A stretch of DNA of 64,000 nucleotides from Rathayibacter sp. VKM Ac-2759 (GTDB taxonomy: Bacteria; Actinomycetota; Actinomycetes; Actinomycetales; Microbacteriaceae), in the NCBI RefSeq assembly GCF_009834225.1, contig NZ_CP047176.1, forward strand, positions 2,170,001 through 2,234,000. Reading direction: 5' to 3'. The notes under the pieces were generated by a model. It was not told where the DNA came from. It did not search any database and saw nothing but the letters and a program-made list of their open reading frames with translations. Position numbers and translations under genes: made by a program. Shown piece after piece: positions 43,052 through 50,912 of the stretch (position 1 is its first letter; every line of letters starts with the position of its first letter).

Positions 43052-44301
43052 CGTGCGCCCTCGTACACCTCGTAGGCGCCCGCGACTCCGCCGCCCGCGG
43101 CCACGGAGGCACCCGCGCGCCGCAGCACCGCCTCCAGCGCGGCGAGCGTGGTCAGCACCGCGTCGGTGCGGGCGTTGTAGCCCATCGTGCCGATGCGCCA
43201 GACCCTGCCGTGCAGCGGTCCGAAGGAGGTGCCGATCTCGATCCCGAAGTCCTCCAGCATCGTGCCGCGCACCGCGTCGCCGTTCACTCCCTCGGGGATG
43301 TGCACCGCGACGACGTTGTTCATCTTGTGCGCGACGTCGCCGAACACCTCGAGCCCGAGGCCGCGGACTCCCGCGAGCATCGCGGCGCCGTGCAGCACGT
43401 GCCGCTCGATCGTGTTCTCGAGGCCCTCCTCGACGATGATCCGCGCGCACTCCCGCGCGCCGAACAGCATCGTCGTCGCCTCGGTGTGGTGGTTGAGCCG
43501 CCGCGGGCCCCAGTAGTCGAAGATCATGCCGAGGTCGAAGTAGTTCGAGCGGATCGGGTGCGCGTTCACGGCGTCTCCCGCGTCGCGGATGCCCGCCTCG
43601 ATCGACTTGCGCGACTCGATCACCGCGACGGCCTTCGGCGAGAACGTCGCCGGGGCCGAGCCCGAGGGCCCGCCGAGGCACTTCTGCAGGCCGGCCGTGA
43701 CCGCGTCGAGCCCGAGCTCGTCGGCGTGGAAGACGTTGCCCGCGAGCGACGCGGTGACGTCGGTGTAGAAGAGCACGCCGTGCTTGTCGCACAGCGCGCC
43801 GAGCTCCTCGAGCGGCTGCGCCATCGTCGTCGAGGTGTCGCCGTGCACGACGGCGAGCACCTTCGGCCTCACCCGCTCGATCGCCTCGGCGATGACCGAG
43901 ACCGGGAAGACCTGCCCCCACTCCGCCTCGATCACGTGCACCTCGGCTCCGCAGCGCTCGGCGATCTCGCGGAGGAGGTGCCCGAAGCGGCCGAAGACCG
44001 GCACGAGCACGCGGTCGCCCGGCTCGAGCATCGAGACGAGCGCGGCCTCGATGCCCGCACGGCTGGTGCCGTCGACGAGCAGCGTCTTCTCGTTCGCGGT
44101 GTCGAACACGCGGCGGTAGAGCTCCTGCGTCTCGTTCATGTAGGCGGTCATCGCCGGGTCGTACTGGCCGACGAGCTGAGCCGACATCGCACGCAGGACG
44201 CGCGGATCCGCGTTGATCGGGCCCGGGCCCATCAGCAGCCGCGGCGGCGGGTCGATCGGGAGGAACGTCGAGGGCGCGGGCACGGACGGGATGGGGACCA
44301 C
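43048..44301 (-). CDS. pucG: (S)-ureidoglycine--glyoxylate aminotransferase
   Basis: Class V PLP enzyme that moves the amino group of ureidoglycine to glyoxylate, giving glycine and oxalurate. The 417 residues have LLMGPGPINADPRVLRAM at 22-39, HGDTSTTM near 153-160 and the PLP lysine Lys207 in LQKCLGGPSG. This is the PucG/AGT subfamily pattern. Start GTG 44301 with GAAGAGG upstream. First gene of pucG-allC-rpiR-sufU, behind a promoter with a GlnR-like box. Serine- or alanine-glyoxylate aminotransferase is the alternative. Confidence 0.9.
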   Translation of the reverse strand: MVPIPSVPAPSTFLPIDPPPRLLMGPGPINADPRVLRAMSAQLVGQYDPAMTAYMNETQELYRRVFDTANEKTLLVDGTSRAGIEAALVSMLEPGDRVLVPVFGRFGHLLREIAERCGAEVHVIEAEWGQVFPVSVIAEAIERVRPKVLAVVHGDTSTTMAQPLEELGALCDKHGVLFYTDVTASLAGNVFHADELGLDAVTAGLQKCLGGPSGSAPATFSPKAVAVIESRKSIEAGIRDAGDAVNAHPIRSNYFDLGMIFDYWGPRRLNHHTEATTMLFGARECARIIVEEGLENTIERHVLHGAAMLAGVRGLGLEVFGDVAHKMNNVVAVHIPEGVNGDAVRGTMLEDFGIEIGTSFGPLHGRVWRIGTMGYNARTDAVLTTLAALEAVLRRAGASVAAGGGVAGAYEVYEGAR

Positions 44302-44346
44302 CTCTTCACAGACGGACGGGCAGAGAAAAACCTGTTTCAGTCGCCC

Positions 44347-44378
44347 ATTCTACGCAACAGACGTTTCTCCGGTGTTTC
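44347..44378 (-). promoter_or_regulatory. pucG promoter with GlnR-like box
   Basis: On the minus strand GAAAC-ACCGGA-GAAAC (44363-44378), then 10 bp, then TAGAAT (44347-44352). Transcription would start near 44340, giving a leader of about 38 bases. The box covers the -35 position. This is the clearest example of the shared architecture. Confidence 0.65.
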
Positions 44379-44417
44379 GGGATCCTGCACGCGGAGGCGG
44401 GTCTCGAGACGGCGCTG

Positions 44418-44458
44418 CCTGCTGGTCGAGTAGCCCGCGAAGCGGGCGTATCGAGACC
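44418..44458. repeat. dispersed palindromic repeat
   Basis: CTGGTCGAGTAGCCCGC, GAA, then GCGGGCGTATCGAGACC forms a hairpin; the sequence is the same family as the pair at 29726-29845. It lies between the amidase stop and the pucG promoter. Confidence 0.75.
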
Positions 44459-44477
44459 CTCGCACCCCGGAAGCGAG

Positions 44478-46001
44478 CTAGCCGGCGAGCCCCGCCGCCA
44501 CCTCCAGCAGCGCCCGATCCGTCCCCCGCGGCCCCACCAGGCACAGCCCGACGGGCTTCCCGTCGACCACCAGTCGCGGCACCGACAGCGCCGGGTATCC
44601 GCCGATCCCCGCGAGGCACGTCAGCCCGAGCGTCGCCGTCCGCGCCGCGTCGATGACCTCGGCCGAGGCGTCGAGCGCCGGAGCGACCGACGACGCGGAC
44701 GGCAGGAGCAGCACCCGCCCGTCGAGCGCCTCGTCGAGCGCCGCGCGGAACCCGACGAGCCGCGCCCGCGCCTCCGCCTCCGTCGCCGCGTCCACCCGCG
44801 CCGCCGAGTCGAACCGGGCCTGCACGTCCGCCGCCAGCACGCCGGGATGTGCCGCGACCCACTCGCCGTCGGACGCCCACGCCTCCGCCGCCTGCACCAG
44901 CCGGAACGCCTCGAACATCTCGGCCACCGTCGGCAGCGTGATCCGCTCCGGCGAGAGCTCGTCGACCACCGCCGCGAACGCCGCGCGCACCGGGGCGTCG
45001 ACCCGCTCGAGCAGCGCCTCCGCCACCACGAAGCCCCCGGCCGCCTCCTGAGCGGCCCCGCCCAGCCCGACGGCCGCGACCCGGCGCAGCGTCGCGAGGT
45101 CGCGGGTGAGCCAGCCGACCGTGTCGAAGCTCGGCGCCAGCGGCAAGAGTCCCGCGACGGGCACCGCGCCGTGCGTCGTGCGCAGGCCCCACAGGCCCTG
45201 GTACGACGCCGGCACCCGGATCGACCCCGCCGTGTCCGTGACGAGCCCGACCGACGCCTGCCCGAGCGACACCGCGGTCGCCGGTCCGCTGGAGGAGCCG
45301 CCGGGGATCGCCCCCGGCACCGCAGGATTCGGCGGGGTTCCGTAGCCGGAGTTGCGCCCCGCGATGCTGTACGCGAACTCGTCGGTCTGCGCGATCCCGC
45401 GCACCGCGGCTCCGGCGCGCAGCAGCATCGCCACCGCCGGCGCCGTCGTCGTCTCGAGCGGCGCCTCCGCCAGTCGCGCCGGCAGCCCGGCGCCGATCCG
45501 CTGCCCCTCGATCGCGAAGAGGTCCTTCACCGCGACGTCGAGGCCGTCGAGCGCGCCGGAGGCGGCGGCCGGCACGAGCGGCGCCCCCACCGCGCGCCAG
45601 ACCCGCGCGTCCAGCGCGGGAGCCGGTGCCTGCACCTGAGCCGCCCGCACGCGCCAGACCCCGGAGTCGCGCGCCCACAGCTGCGTGACGAGCCCCCGCC
45701 CGCCCCGGGCGGGCAGATTCACGGTGACGACCAGCGCCGTGTCCGCGTCGACCGCCCGCACGTGCAGCTCGGCCAGGGCGCGCGGAGGCGTCCCGCCCCG
45801 CCGCCCGCGGAAGCCGGTGATCGCCTCGTGCCCCACGAGCAGTCCGGAGGCGTCGCCGCGGAGCGTCGTCGGCGCACGGACGAAGGCGTCCGCGAGGGCC
45901 GGCACGTCGTCGGCCGCGAGCGCCGCCTCGTACGCCTCGACCGCGTCGACGAGGCCGTCCGGCAGCTCGCCCTCGAGCGAGGTCACCCGCGGGTCAGTCA
46001 T
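44478..46001 (-). CDS. amidase with N-terminal AtzH-like domain
   Basis: The 507 residues join a SnoaL-like AtzH-type domain (about 15-130; VTQLWARDSGVWRVRAAQV) to an amidase-signature domain. The Ser-Ser-Lys triad candidates are Lys159 (VAVKDLF), the Ser run in PGGSSSGPA (236-238) and Ser260 in TDTAGSIRVPASYQG. The relatives AtzE/AtzH act on carboxybiuret. The start overlaps the acetamidase gene by 8 bp. It could act on a ureide-derived amide such as oxalurate, but the substrate is not deducible. Confidence 0.82.
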   Translation of the reverse strand: MTDPRVTSLEGELPDGLVDAVEAYEAALAADDVPALADAFVRAPTTLRGDASGLLVGHEAITGFRGRRGGTPPRALAELHVRAVDADTALVVTVNLPARGGRGLVTQLWARDSGVWRVRAAQVQAPAPALDARVWRAVGAPLVPAAASGALDGLDVAVKDLFAIEGQRIGAGLPARLAEAPLETTTAPAVAMLLRAGAAVRGIAQTDEFAYSIAGRNSGYGTPPNPAVPGAIPGGSSSGPATAVSLGQASVGLVTDTAGSIRVPASYQGLWGLRTTHGAVPVAGLLPLAPSFDTVGWLTRDLATLRRVAAVGLGGAAQEAAGGFVVAEALLERVDAPVRAAFAAVVDELSPERITLPTVAEMFEAFRLVQAAEAWASDGEWVAAHPGVLAADVQARFDSAARVDAATEAEARARLVGFRAALDEALDGRVLLLPSASSVAPALDASAEVIDAARTATLGLTCLAGIGGYPALSVPRLVVDGKPVGLCLVGPRGTDRALLEVAAGLAG

Positions 46002-47085
46002 CGAAGTCCGCGGTCCGCACGCGGGCGTGCACGCCCTTCACCAGGTCGACGACCTGCGAGATGTTGAAGTCGGTCGCGGCGCTGAGATACGCGTAGGCGA
46101 GGCTCGCGTCCATCCCGTAGCGGGCCTGCAGCAGCGCGATCGCGGCGCGCACGCAGTTCTGCACCGCCACGTCGAGGTCCTCGTCCATCCCTGTCGGCAC
46201 GAGGAACTCGGTCGTCTCGCCGAGCGGTCCGACGAGCGAACCGAACTCGGCCAGCGCCTCCGCCTGCGGCACGGCCTCGAAGCGCACCCGGACCCGCAGG
46301 CTCGCCTCCATCGCCGTCAGCGCCACCTCGCCGTCGCCCTGCGCGAAGTGCGGGTCGCCGACGTAGGCGAGTGCGCCCTCCACCTGCACCGGCAGGTAGA
46401 GGCTCGCGCCCGCGGTGAGCAGCGAGATGTCGATGTTGCCGCCGTGCGCTCCCGGAGGCACGGAGTGCGGCCGCACGTCGCCCGCGACCGCGACGCCCAT
46501 GATCCCGAGGAACGGGTGCAGCTCGAACCGTGCCGAGCGCTCGCCTCCGGGCACCAGGGGCAGCACCCCGCGCCGCACGCCGTCGGCCCCGTCCTCGACC
46601 CGGGCGAACGCGCTGAACGGACCGGCCTGCAGCGGGTACTCCCCCGGCAGCGCGCCGCGCCCGTGCCGGTTCGAGATCACTCCGTAGGGCACGCGCGGCT
46701 CGGCCTCGAGCAGCGTCATCCTGAGCAGGTCGCCGGGCTGCGCGCCGCGGACAGCGATGGGCCCGGTGACGACGTGCGGTCCGTCGACCGCGGGGTCGCG
46801 GAAGGGCCCGGAGGCGGCGAGCTCGATCGCATCGCGCAGCACGCCCTCGGGAGCGACGCCGTGCCCACCGAAGAAGGCGAGCGGGTCGCGGCCCTGATCC
46901 TCCAGGACGCCCTCGTGGCTCAGCGTGTCGATGACGACCTCGGTGCCGGAGTCGATCGTCAGCGCCGGCAGGTCGGCCGCGCAGGGCAGGCGCCCCCAGA
47001 GCACCGACCGCGGTGTCGCCGCGAGGTACTCGACCCCGTCGGGCACCGATTCACCGGGCTGGACCGCCCATTCCGCCTGCAGCAT
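45994..47085 (-). CDS. acetamidase/formamidase family protein
   Basis: The 363 residues fit the FmdA/AmdA family, with the metal-site motif PPGAHGGNIDISLL and a Cys in QNCVRAAIALLQ. Such enzymes release ammonia from short amides. GGAAGG precedes ATG 47085; the longer frame is unsupported. It is the first gene of the two-gene amidase operon and carries a GlnR-like promoter (TAGCCT 10 bp from a GCCAC-n6-GAAAC box). It may therefore be under the same nitrogen control as pucG. Substrate inferred only as a small amide. Confidence 0.85.
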   Translation of the reverse strand: MLQAEWAVQPGESVPDGVEYLAATPRSVLWGRLPCAADLPALTIDSGTEVVIDTLSHEGVLEDQGRDPLAFFGGHGVAPEGVLRDAIELAASGPFRDPAVDGPHVVTGPIAVRGAQPGDLLRMTLLEAEPRVPYGVISNRHGRGALPGEYPLQAGPFSAFARVEDGADGVRRGVLPLVPGGERSARFELHPFLGIMGVAVAGDVRPHSVPPGAHGGNIDISLLTAGASLYLPVQVEGALAYVGDPHFAQGDGEVALTAMEASLRVRVRFEAVPQAEALAEFGSLVGPLGETTEFLVPTGMDEDLDVAVQNCVRAAIALLQARYGMDASLAYAYLSAATDFNISQVVDLVKGVHARVRTADFDD

Positions 47086-47128
47086 CCGCCGCCGCCTTCC
47101 CGCGCGGGTCCGCCCCGCGATCGCTTCG

Positions 47129-47160
47129 AGGCTAGCGGCGGTGTGTTTCGGGCCTGTGGC
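47129..47160 (-). promoter_or_regulatory. acetamidase promoter with GlnR-like box
   Basis: On the minus strand GCCAC-AGGCCC-GAAAC (47145-47160), 10 bp, then TAGCCT (47129-47134). The distal half is degenerate but the spacing equals that of pucG and allB. An SD follows before ATG 47085. Confidence 0.55.
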
Positions 47161-47294
47161 GCATCCGTGGCAGGATCGGCGGCGCACCCCCTCCGCTCCT
47201 CGCGACCTGCCGCCTGCGCACGCGACACGCCGGCAGAGGCGTGCAGAAGTGGTGTCTCGCACGCCCGCCCCTCCCCTCCGACGACAGGACTCCC

Positions 47295-48002
47295 GTGTTC
47301 AAACGCCTGCGCACGCGCCCCGACAACGTCCACCTCGGGCTCATGCTCGCCCTGACCTTCTCGACCGGCATCATCGACGCCGTCGGCTACCTCGGGCTCG
47401 ACCGCGTCTTCACCGGCAACATGACCGGCAACGTCGTCATCCTCGGCATGGCCCTCGCCGGAGCGGACGACCTGCCCGTCGTCGGCCCGATCATCGCGCT
47501 CGCCGGCTTCATGCTGGGCGCCGCGATCGGCGGCCGCGTGCTGCGCCCGGTGAAAGCCGGCTGGACCACCCGCTCCACCTGGCTCTTCACCGTCGTCGGC
47601 ATCGTGATGGCCGTGCTGGCGATCGTGCTCGGAGTCGTCCCGCAGCACCCGGAGCCGCTCGCCCTCACCGTGACCGGGGTCCTCGGTCTCGCGATGGGCC
47701 TCCAGGCCGCGACCGCCCGCCACATCGCGGTGAAGGACGTCACGACCGTCGTCGTCACCTCGACGATCACCGGTCTCGCCGCCGACTCGCGCCTCGGCGG
47801 AGGCAAGGGCCAGCCGTGGTTCCGCCGTCTGACCGCCGTCGTCCTCATCGGCGCGGGTGCCGGCGTCGGCGCCCTCGCGTTGAACGCCGGCCTCTGGCTG
47901 GGTCTGGCACTCGCCGCCGCGATCACGCTGATCGCCTCCCTCTTCGGCCACCTCGTGGCGCACGCCAAGCACGCCCCCGTCGCCGAGAAGACGACCGCCT
48001 GA
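47295..48002 (+). CDS. YoaK-like membrane protein (DUF1275)
   Basis: The 235 residues have about six membrane helices and the family motif GYLGLDRVFTGNMTGN. A second conserved segment is MGLQAATARHIAVKDVTTVVVTST. DUF1275 proteins are of unknown function. Start GTG 47295 follows AGGA; the frame upstream is not homologous. Divergent from the amidase operon and convergent with mutM. A link with purine transport is possible in this setting but unsupported; no NCS2 permease is in the window. Confidence 0.85.
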   Translation: MFKRLRTRPDNVHLGLMLALTFSTGIIDAVGYLGLDRVFTGNMTGNVVILGMALAGADDLPVVGPIIALAGFMLGAAIGGRVLRPVKAGWTTRSTWLFTVVGIVMAVLAIVLGVVPQHPEPLALTVTGVLGLAMGLQAATARHIAVKDVTTVVVTSTITGLAADSRLGGGKGQPWFRRLTAVVLIGAGAGVGALALNAGLWLGLALAAAITLIASLFGHLVAHAKHAPVAEKTTA

Positions 48003-48021
48003 CCCCTGCCGCGAGAGGGCG

Positions 48022-48933
48022 TCAGCGCGGCAGCTGCTGGCAGTGCGGGCAGAGGTGCGACGAGCGGTTCATGAACGGCACCCGCACGATCGCCTCGCCG
48101 CAGCGCGGGCAGGGCTTCCCGGTCTGCCCGTAGGCGTTCAGCGAGTGCGAGAAGTAGCCGGACGCGCCGTTCACGTTGACGTACTGCGCGTCGAAGCTGG
48201 TGCCGCCCTCGGCCAGCGCGCGCTCGAGCACCGAGCGCACCTCGGCGAACAGGCGGCGGATCCGCGCCTCGCCGAGCGAGGAGCTCGGCCGCTCCGGATG
48301 CAGCTCGGCGGCCCACAGCGACTCGTCGGCGTAGATGTTGCCGATGCCGCTGACGAGCGTCTGGTCGAGCAGCGCGCGCTTGATGCCGCTGTTCCGCCTC
48401 CCGAGCACCGCGACCACGGCCGCGAGATCGAAGAACGGGTCGAGCGGATCGCGGGCGATGTGCGCGACCTGCGACGGCACCGCCCGCAGCCACTCGCCGG
48501 CGGAGGCGTCGTCGCCCGCGAATCCGCCGGGCGCACCGTCACTCGTGGGAACGAGGGCATCGACCGCCATCGAGCCGAAGATGCGCTGGTCGACGAAGTG
48601 CAGGGCGAGCTCCCCGTGATCGGGGTTCTCGATCGCGATGCGGATGCGCGTCAGCCGGGCCAGCGGCGCGTCGGCCGTCCGCAGCAGCACCTGACCGCTC
48701 ATGCCGAGGTGCACGAGCAGCGCCTCCTCGCGCCCCGCGGGCAGCCAGAGGAACTTGCCGCGCCGCACGGCGCCCTGCAGCCGGCGTCCGACCAGCAGCC
48801 GCTCGAACGGGTGCGCGTGCACGTGGCGCTTCAGCGAGCGCTCGTCGACGATCTCGACCCCCGTGACCAGCGAGCCGGTGACGGCCGGCGCGAGGCCGGC
48901 GCGCACCACCTCGACCTCGGGCAGCTCGGGCAC
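48022..48933 (-). CDS. mutM: formamidopyrimidine-DNA glycosylase MutM (Fpg)
   Basis: Excises 8-oxoguanine and formamidopyrimidines from DNA. The 303-residue product begins PELPEVEVVR (after GTG 48933; Pro2 and Glu3 catalytic) and has the lysine of GRRLQGAVRRGKFLW. The C-terminal zinc finger uses CPRCG and CPHCQ. Part of the rpmF-rnc-mutM set, two bases behind rnc. smc would normally follow; here it is 33 kb away. Confidence 0.96.
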   Translation of the reverse strand: MPELPEVEVVRAGLAPAVTGSLVTGVEIVDERSLKRHVHAHPFERLLVGRRLQGAVRRGKFLWLPAGREEALLVHLGMSGQVLLRTADAPLARLTRIRIAIENPDHGELALHFVDQRIFGSMAVDALVPTSDGAPGGFAGDDASAGEWLRAVPSQVAHIARDPLDPFFDLAAVVAVLGRRNSGIKRALLDQTLVSGIGNIYADESLWAAELHPERPSSSLGEARIRRLFAEVRSVLERALAEGGTSFDAQYVNVNGASGYFSHSLNAYGQTGKPCPRCGEAIVRVPFMNRSSHLCPHCQQLPR

Positions 48934-48935
48934 GC

Positions 48936-49682
48936 TCAGCCCTCGGCGGAGGCGCGGACCGCTTCGCCGGGCGCGGTCTCGGCCAGGCGCGTCCAGGCGT
49001 CGAGAGCGGCGGCCATCTCGGCCGCCTTCTTGCTGGTGCCCTCGCCGCGCGCGGTGACGAGTCCGCCGACGATGACGGTGGCCACGAACACCTTGTTGTG
49101 GTCGGGCCCCGTGGCGGCGATCTCGTAGCGCGGGGCCGGTGCGCCGCGCTCGGCCGCCGCCTCCTGCAGGCTCGTCTTGGGGTCCATCGAGACGCCGAAG
49201 CGCAGCGGATCGGCACGCAGCGGCGCGATCAGGCGCAGCACGAGATCGCGGGCCTCGTCGGGCCCGGTGCCGAGGTAGACGGCTCCGATGATGGCCTCGA
49301 CGGTGTCGGCGAGGATCGACGCCTTGTCGCGACCGCCGGTCAGCTCCTCGCCGCGACCGAGTCGGAGGTGCTCGCCGAGCCCGATGCCGCGGGCGATCTC
49401 GGCGAGGGCCACCGTCGAGACGAGGCTCGCGCGCCGCTTCGCCAGATCGCCCTCGGAGAGCGCCGGGTACTCGGTGTAGAGCATGACCGTCACGGCCTGC
49501 CCGAGGATCGAGTCGCCGAGGAACTCGAGGCGCTCGTTGTGCGGGAGTCCGCCGTGCTCGAAAGCGAACGACCGGTGCGTCAGGGCGAGCTCGAAGAGCT
49601 CACCGTCGAGGCTCACGCCGAGCGTGGCCTCCAGACGCGACCGGTCGTCGCTGGAGTGTGTTGCGGGGGTCTGGTTCACCAT
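48936..49682 (-). CDS. rnc: ribonuclease III
   Basis: Double-stranded RNA endonuclease for rRNA and mRNA processing. The 248-residue product shows the RNase III signature ERLEFLGDSILG (about 51-62), the second acidic site in ADTVEAIIGAVYL, and a C-terminal dsRNA-binding domain (about 165-235; ending EGTSKKAAEMAAALDAW). Start ATG 49682 (MVNQTP). Upstream frame is non-homologous. Follows rpmF by 40 bp on the same strand. Confidence 0.96.
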   Translation of the reverse strand: MVNQTPATHSSDDRSRLEATLGVSLDGELFELALTHRSFAFEHGGLPHNERLEFLGDSILGQAVTVMLYTEYPALSEGDLAKRRASLVSTVALAEIARGIGLGEHLRLGRGEELTGGRDKASILADTVEAIIGAVYLGTGPDEARDLVLRLIAPLRADPLRFGVSMDPKTSLQEAAAERGAPAPRYEIAATGPDHNKVFVATVIVGGLVTARGEGTSKKAAEMAAALDAWTRLAETAPGEAVRASAEG

Positions 49683-49722
49683 GGACCGCACGACTCGCAC
49701 CGACGAGCGGTGCGATGCCGAA

Positions 49723-49929
49723 TCAGACGTCGGCGACCTTGCGGCCCTTGTACTCGAGGAACAGCGCGGTGCCCGCAGCGTCCTCGACGACCTTGGCGCG
49801 GTGGGGGAGGCTGTAGACGACCTTGCCGTTGGGCTCGATGGTCTTGACGAGCGCGGGAGCCGTGGCCTTCCACTGCGAGCGGCGCATGTGGGTGTTCGCG
49901 CGGGACTTCTTCCTCTTGGGAACAGCCAT
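49723..49929 (-). CDS. rpmF: 50S ribosomal protein L32, cysteine-free form
   Basis: Sixty-eight residues beginning AVPKRKKSRANTHMRRSQWK, the L32 signature. The CxxC...CxxC zinc site of the other L32 form is absent; instead the C-terminus reads VYSLPHRAKVV and FLEYKGRKVADV. This zinc-independent variant is the type known from several Actinobacteria. The 5' neighbour is DUF177, the usual YceD-rpmF pair. Confidence 0.95.
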   Translation of the reverse strand: MAVPKRKKSRANTHMRRSQWKATAPALVKTIEPNGKVVYSLPHRAKVVEDAAGTALFLEYKGRKVADV

Positions 49930-49942
49930 GATTCTCTCTTCT

Positions 49943-50572
49943 CTACCTCTGGTTGGATTCGGTGCGGGCACTCTCGCCCGCGCCGTTGTCTGTGGTCGTG
50001 CCCGTGACGGACGCGCTGTCTGCGGAAGCTCCGGGCGCTGCGGCCCCACCGGACCCCGCGTCTCCCAGCCCGGCGAGCGCGGCCCACCGGGAGTCGCGCG
50101 GTGCCTCGGGCTCGGGCACGGAGGATTCGGCCAGCCGCTCCCCCGTGACGGGGTCGAGGCCCGGACAATCCGGCCGGCACACCGGCTGGAACGGCAGCGA
50201 CAGAACCACCGCATCCCTGACCAGAGGTTCAAGATCCACGTGGTCGTCGTGAACCTCATAGTCGAAAGCTTCGTCAGAAGAGTACGCGAAAAGTTCCTGG
50301 AACTCGACATCGACAGGCAGGGAGATGTCGGTGAGGCAGCGGCTGCACTCGCCGACGGCCTCGGCCGAGACCTCGACGGAGGCGAGGATGCCCTCGTGGA
50401 CCGACTCGAGACGGATGTCGAGATCGAGCGCCGCGCCCTTGCGGACAGCGACGATCCCCTCGCCGAACTGCTCCGGCGCGTCGAGGTCGAGACGGTGCTC
50501 GCGCATCTCGCCCGGGCGGCCCAGGAGGTCGCGCACGTTCACGGTGAACGGCGTCTTCTTGAAAGTAGTCAC
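49943..50572 (-). CDS. YceD/DUF177 family protein
   Basis: Associated with L32 and 23S rRNA metabolism (YceD-rpmF operons). The 209 residues include VNVRDLLGRPGEMREHRLDL near the N-terminus. The family CxxC core is ECSRCLTDISLPVDVEFQELF, with a second pair in PVCRPDCPGLDPVTGERL. The tail is Ser/Ala/Gly-rich. Start GTG 50572 (TTFKKTPF) is where family homology begins; there is no strong SD. It ends 13 bp before rpmF. Confidence 0.9.
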   Translation of the reverse strand: MTTFKKTPFTVNVRDLLGRPGEMREHRLDLDAPEQFGEGIVAVRKGAALDLDIRLESVHEGILASVEVSAEAVGECSRCLTDISLPVDVEFQELFAYSSDEAFDYEVHDDHVDLEPLVRDAVVLSLPFQPVCRPDCPGLDPVTGERLAESSVPEPEAPRDSRWAALAGLGDAGSGGAAAPGASADSASVTGTTTDNGAGESARTESNQR

Positions 50573-50654
50573 AAGGGTCCAGCCTACTCCCCCGGATCGG
50601 CCTGCGGCCGGATGGTCCGCGATCCGCCCGGGCTCCGATCGGAGGGACTCGGCA

Positions 50655-50816
50655 GCACGATCTGCAGGTGCACGCACGGTCTGCAGGTGTTCGTACGATC
50701 TGCAGGAGCTTGTGCGATCTGCAGGAGTTCGGAGGCCGAGAGCGCTTCCATCCGCATCCTCGGCTCGAGAAGTGCGGTCATCACCTGCAGACCGCACCGG
50801 CACCTGCAGACCGCAC
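50655..50816. repeat. array of a 14-bp repeat with 19-bp period, both orientations
   Basis: Four direct copies of GYRCGRTCTGCAGG lie at 50655-50668, 50674-50687, 50693-50706 and 50712-50725, each exactly 19 bp from the last. After 58 bases two inverted copies CCTGCAGACCGCAC lie at 50784-50797 and 50803-50816, again 19 bp apart. The array occupies the gene-free stretch 50573-50912 between DUF177 and the ABC binding-protein gene, where nothing else is seen. Confidence 0.85.
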
Positions 50817-50912
50817 CGTCGCGCGCGACCCGAACCCGCAGAAGCCGCGGCGGACACGAGCGTCCACCGCGGCTTCTGGAGGGCGCCCCGTCAGAGCGCC
50901 GGCGAGGAGGCG

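Noticed and set aside
50655..50816. Possible replication origin iterons
   Set aside because: Iteron-like spacing is present, but there is no rep or dnaA gene, no AT-rich unwinding region, and the neighbours are chromosomal housekeeping genes.
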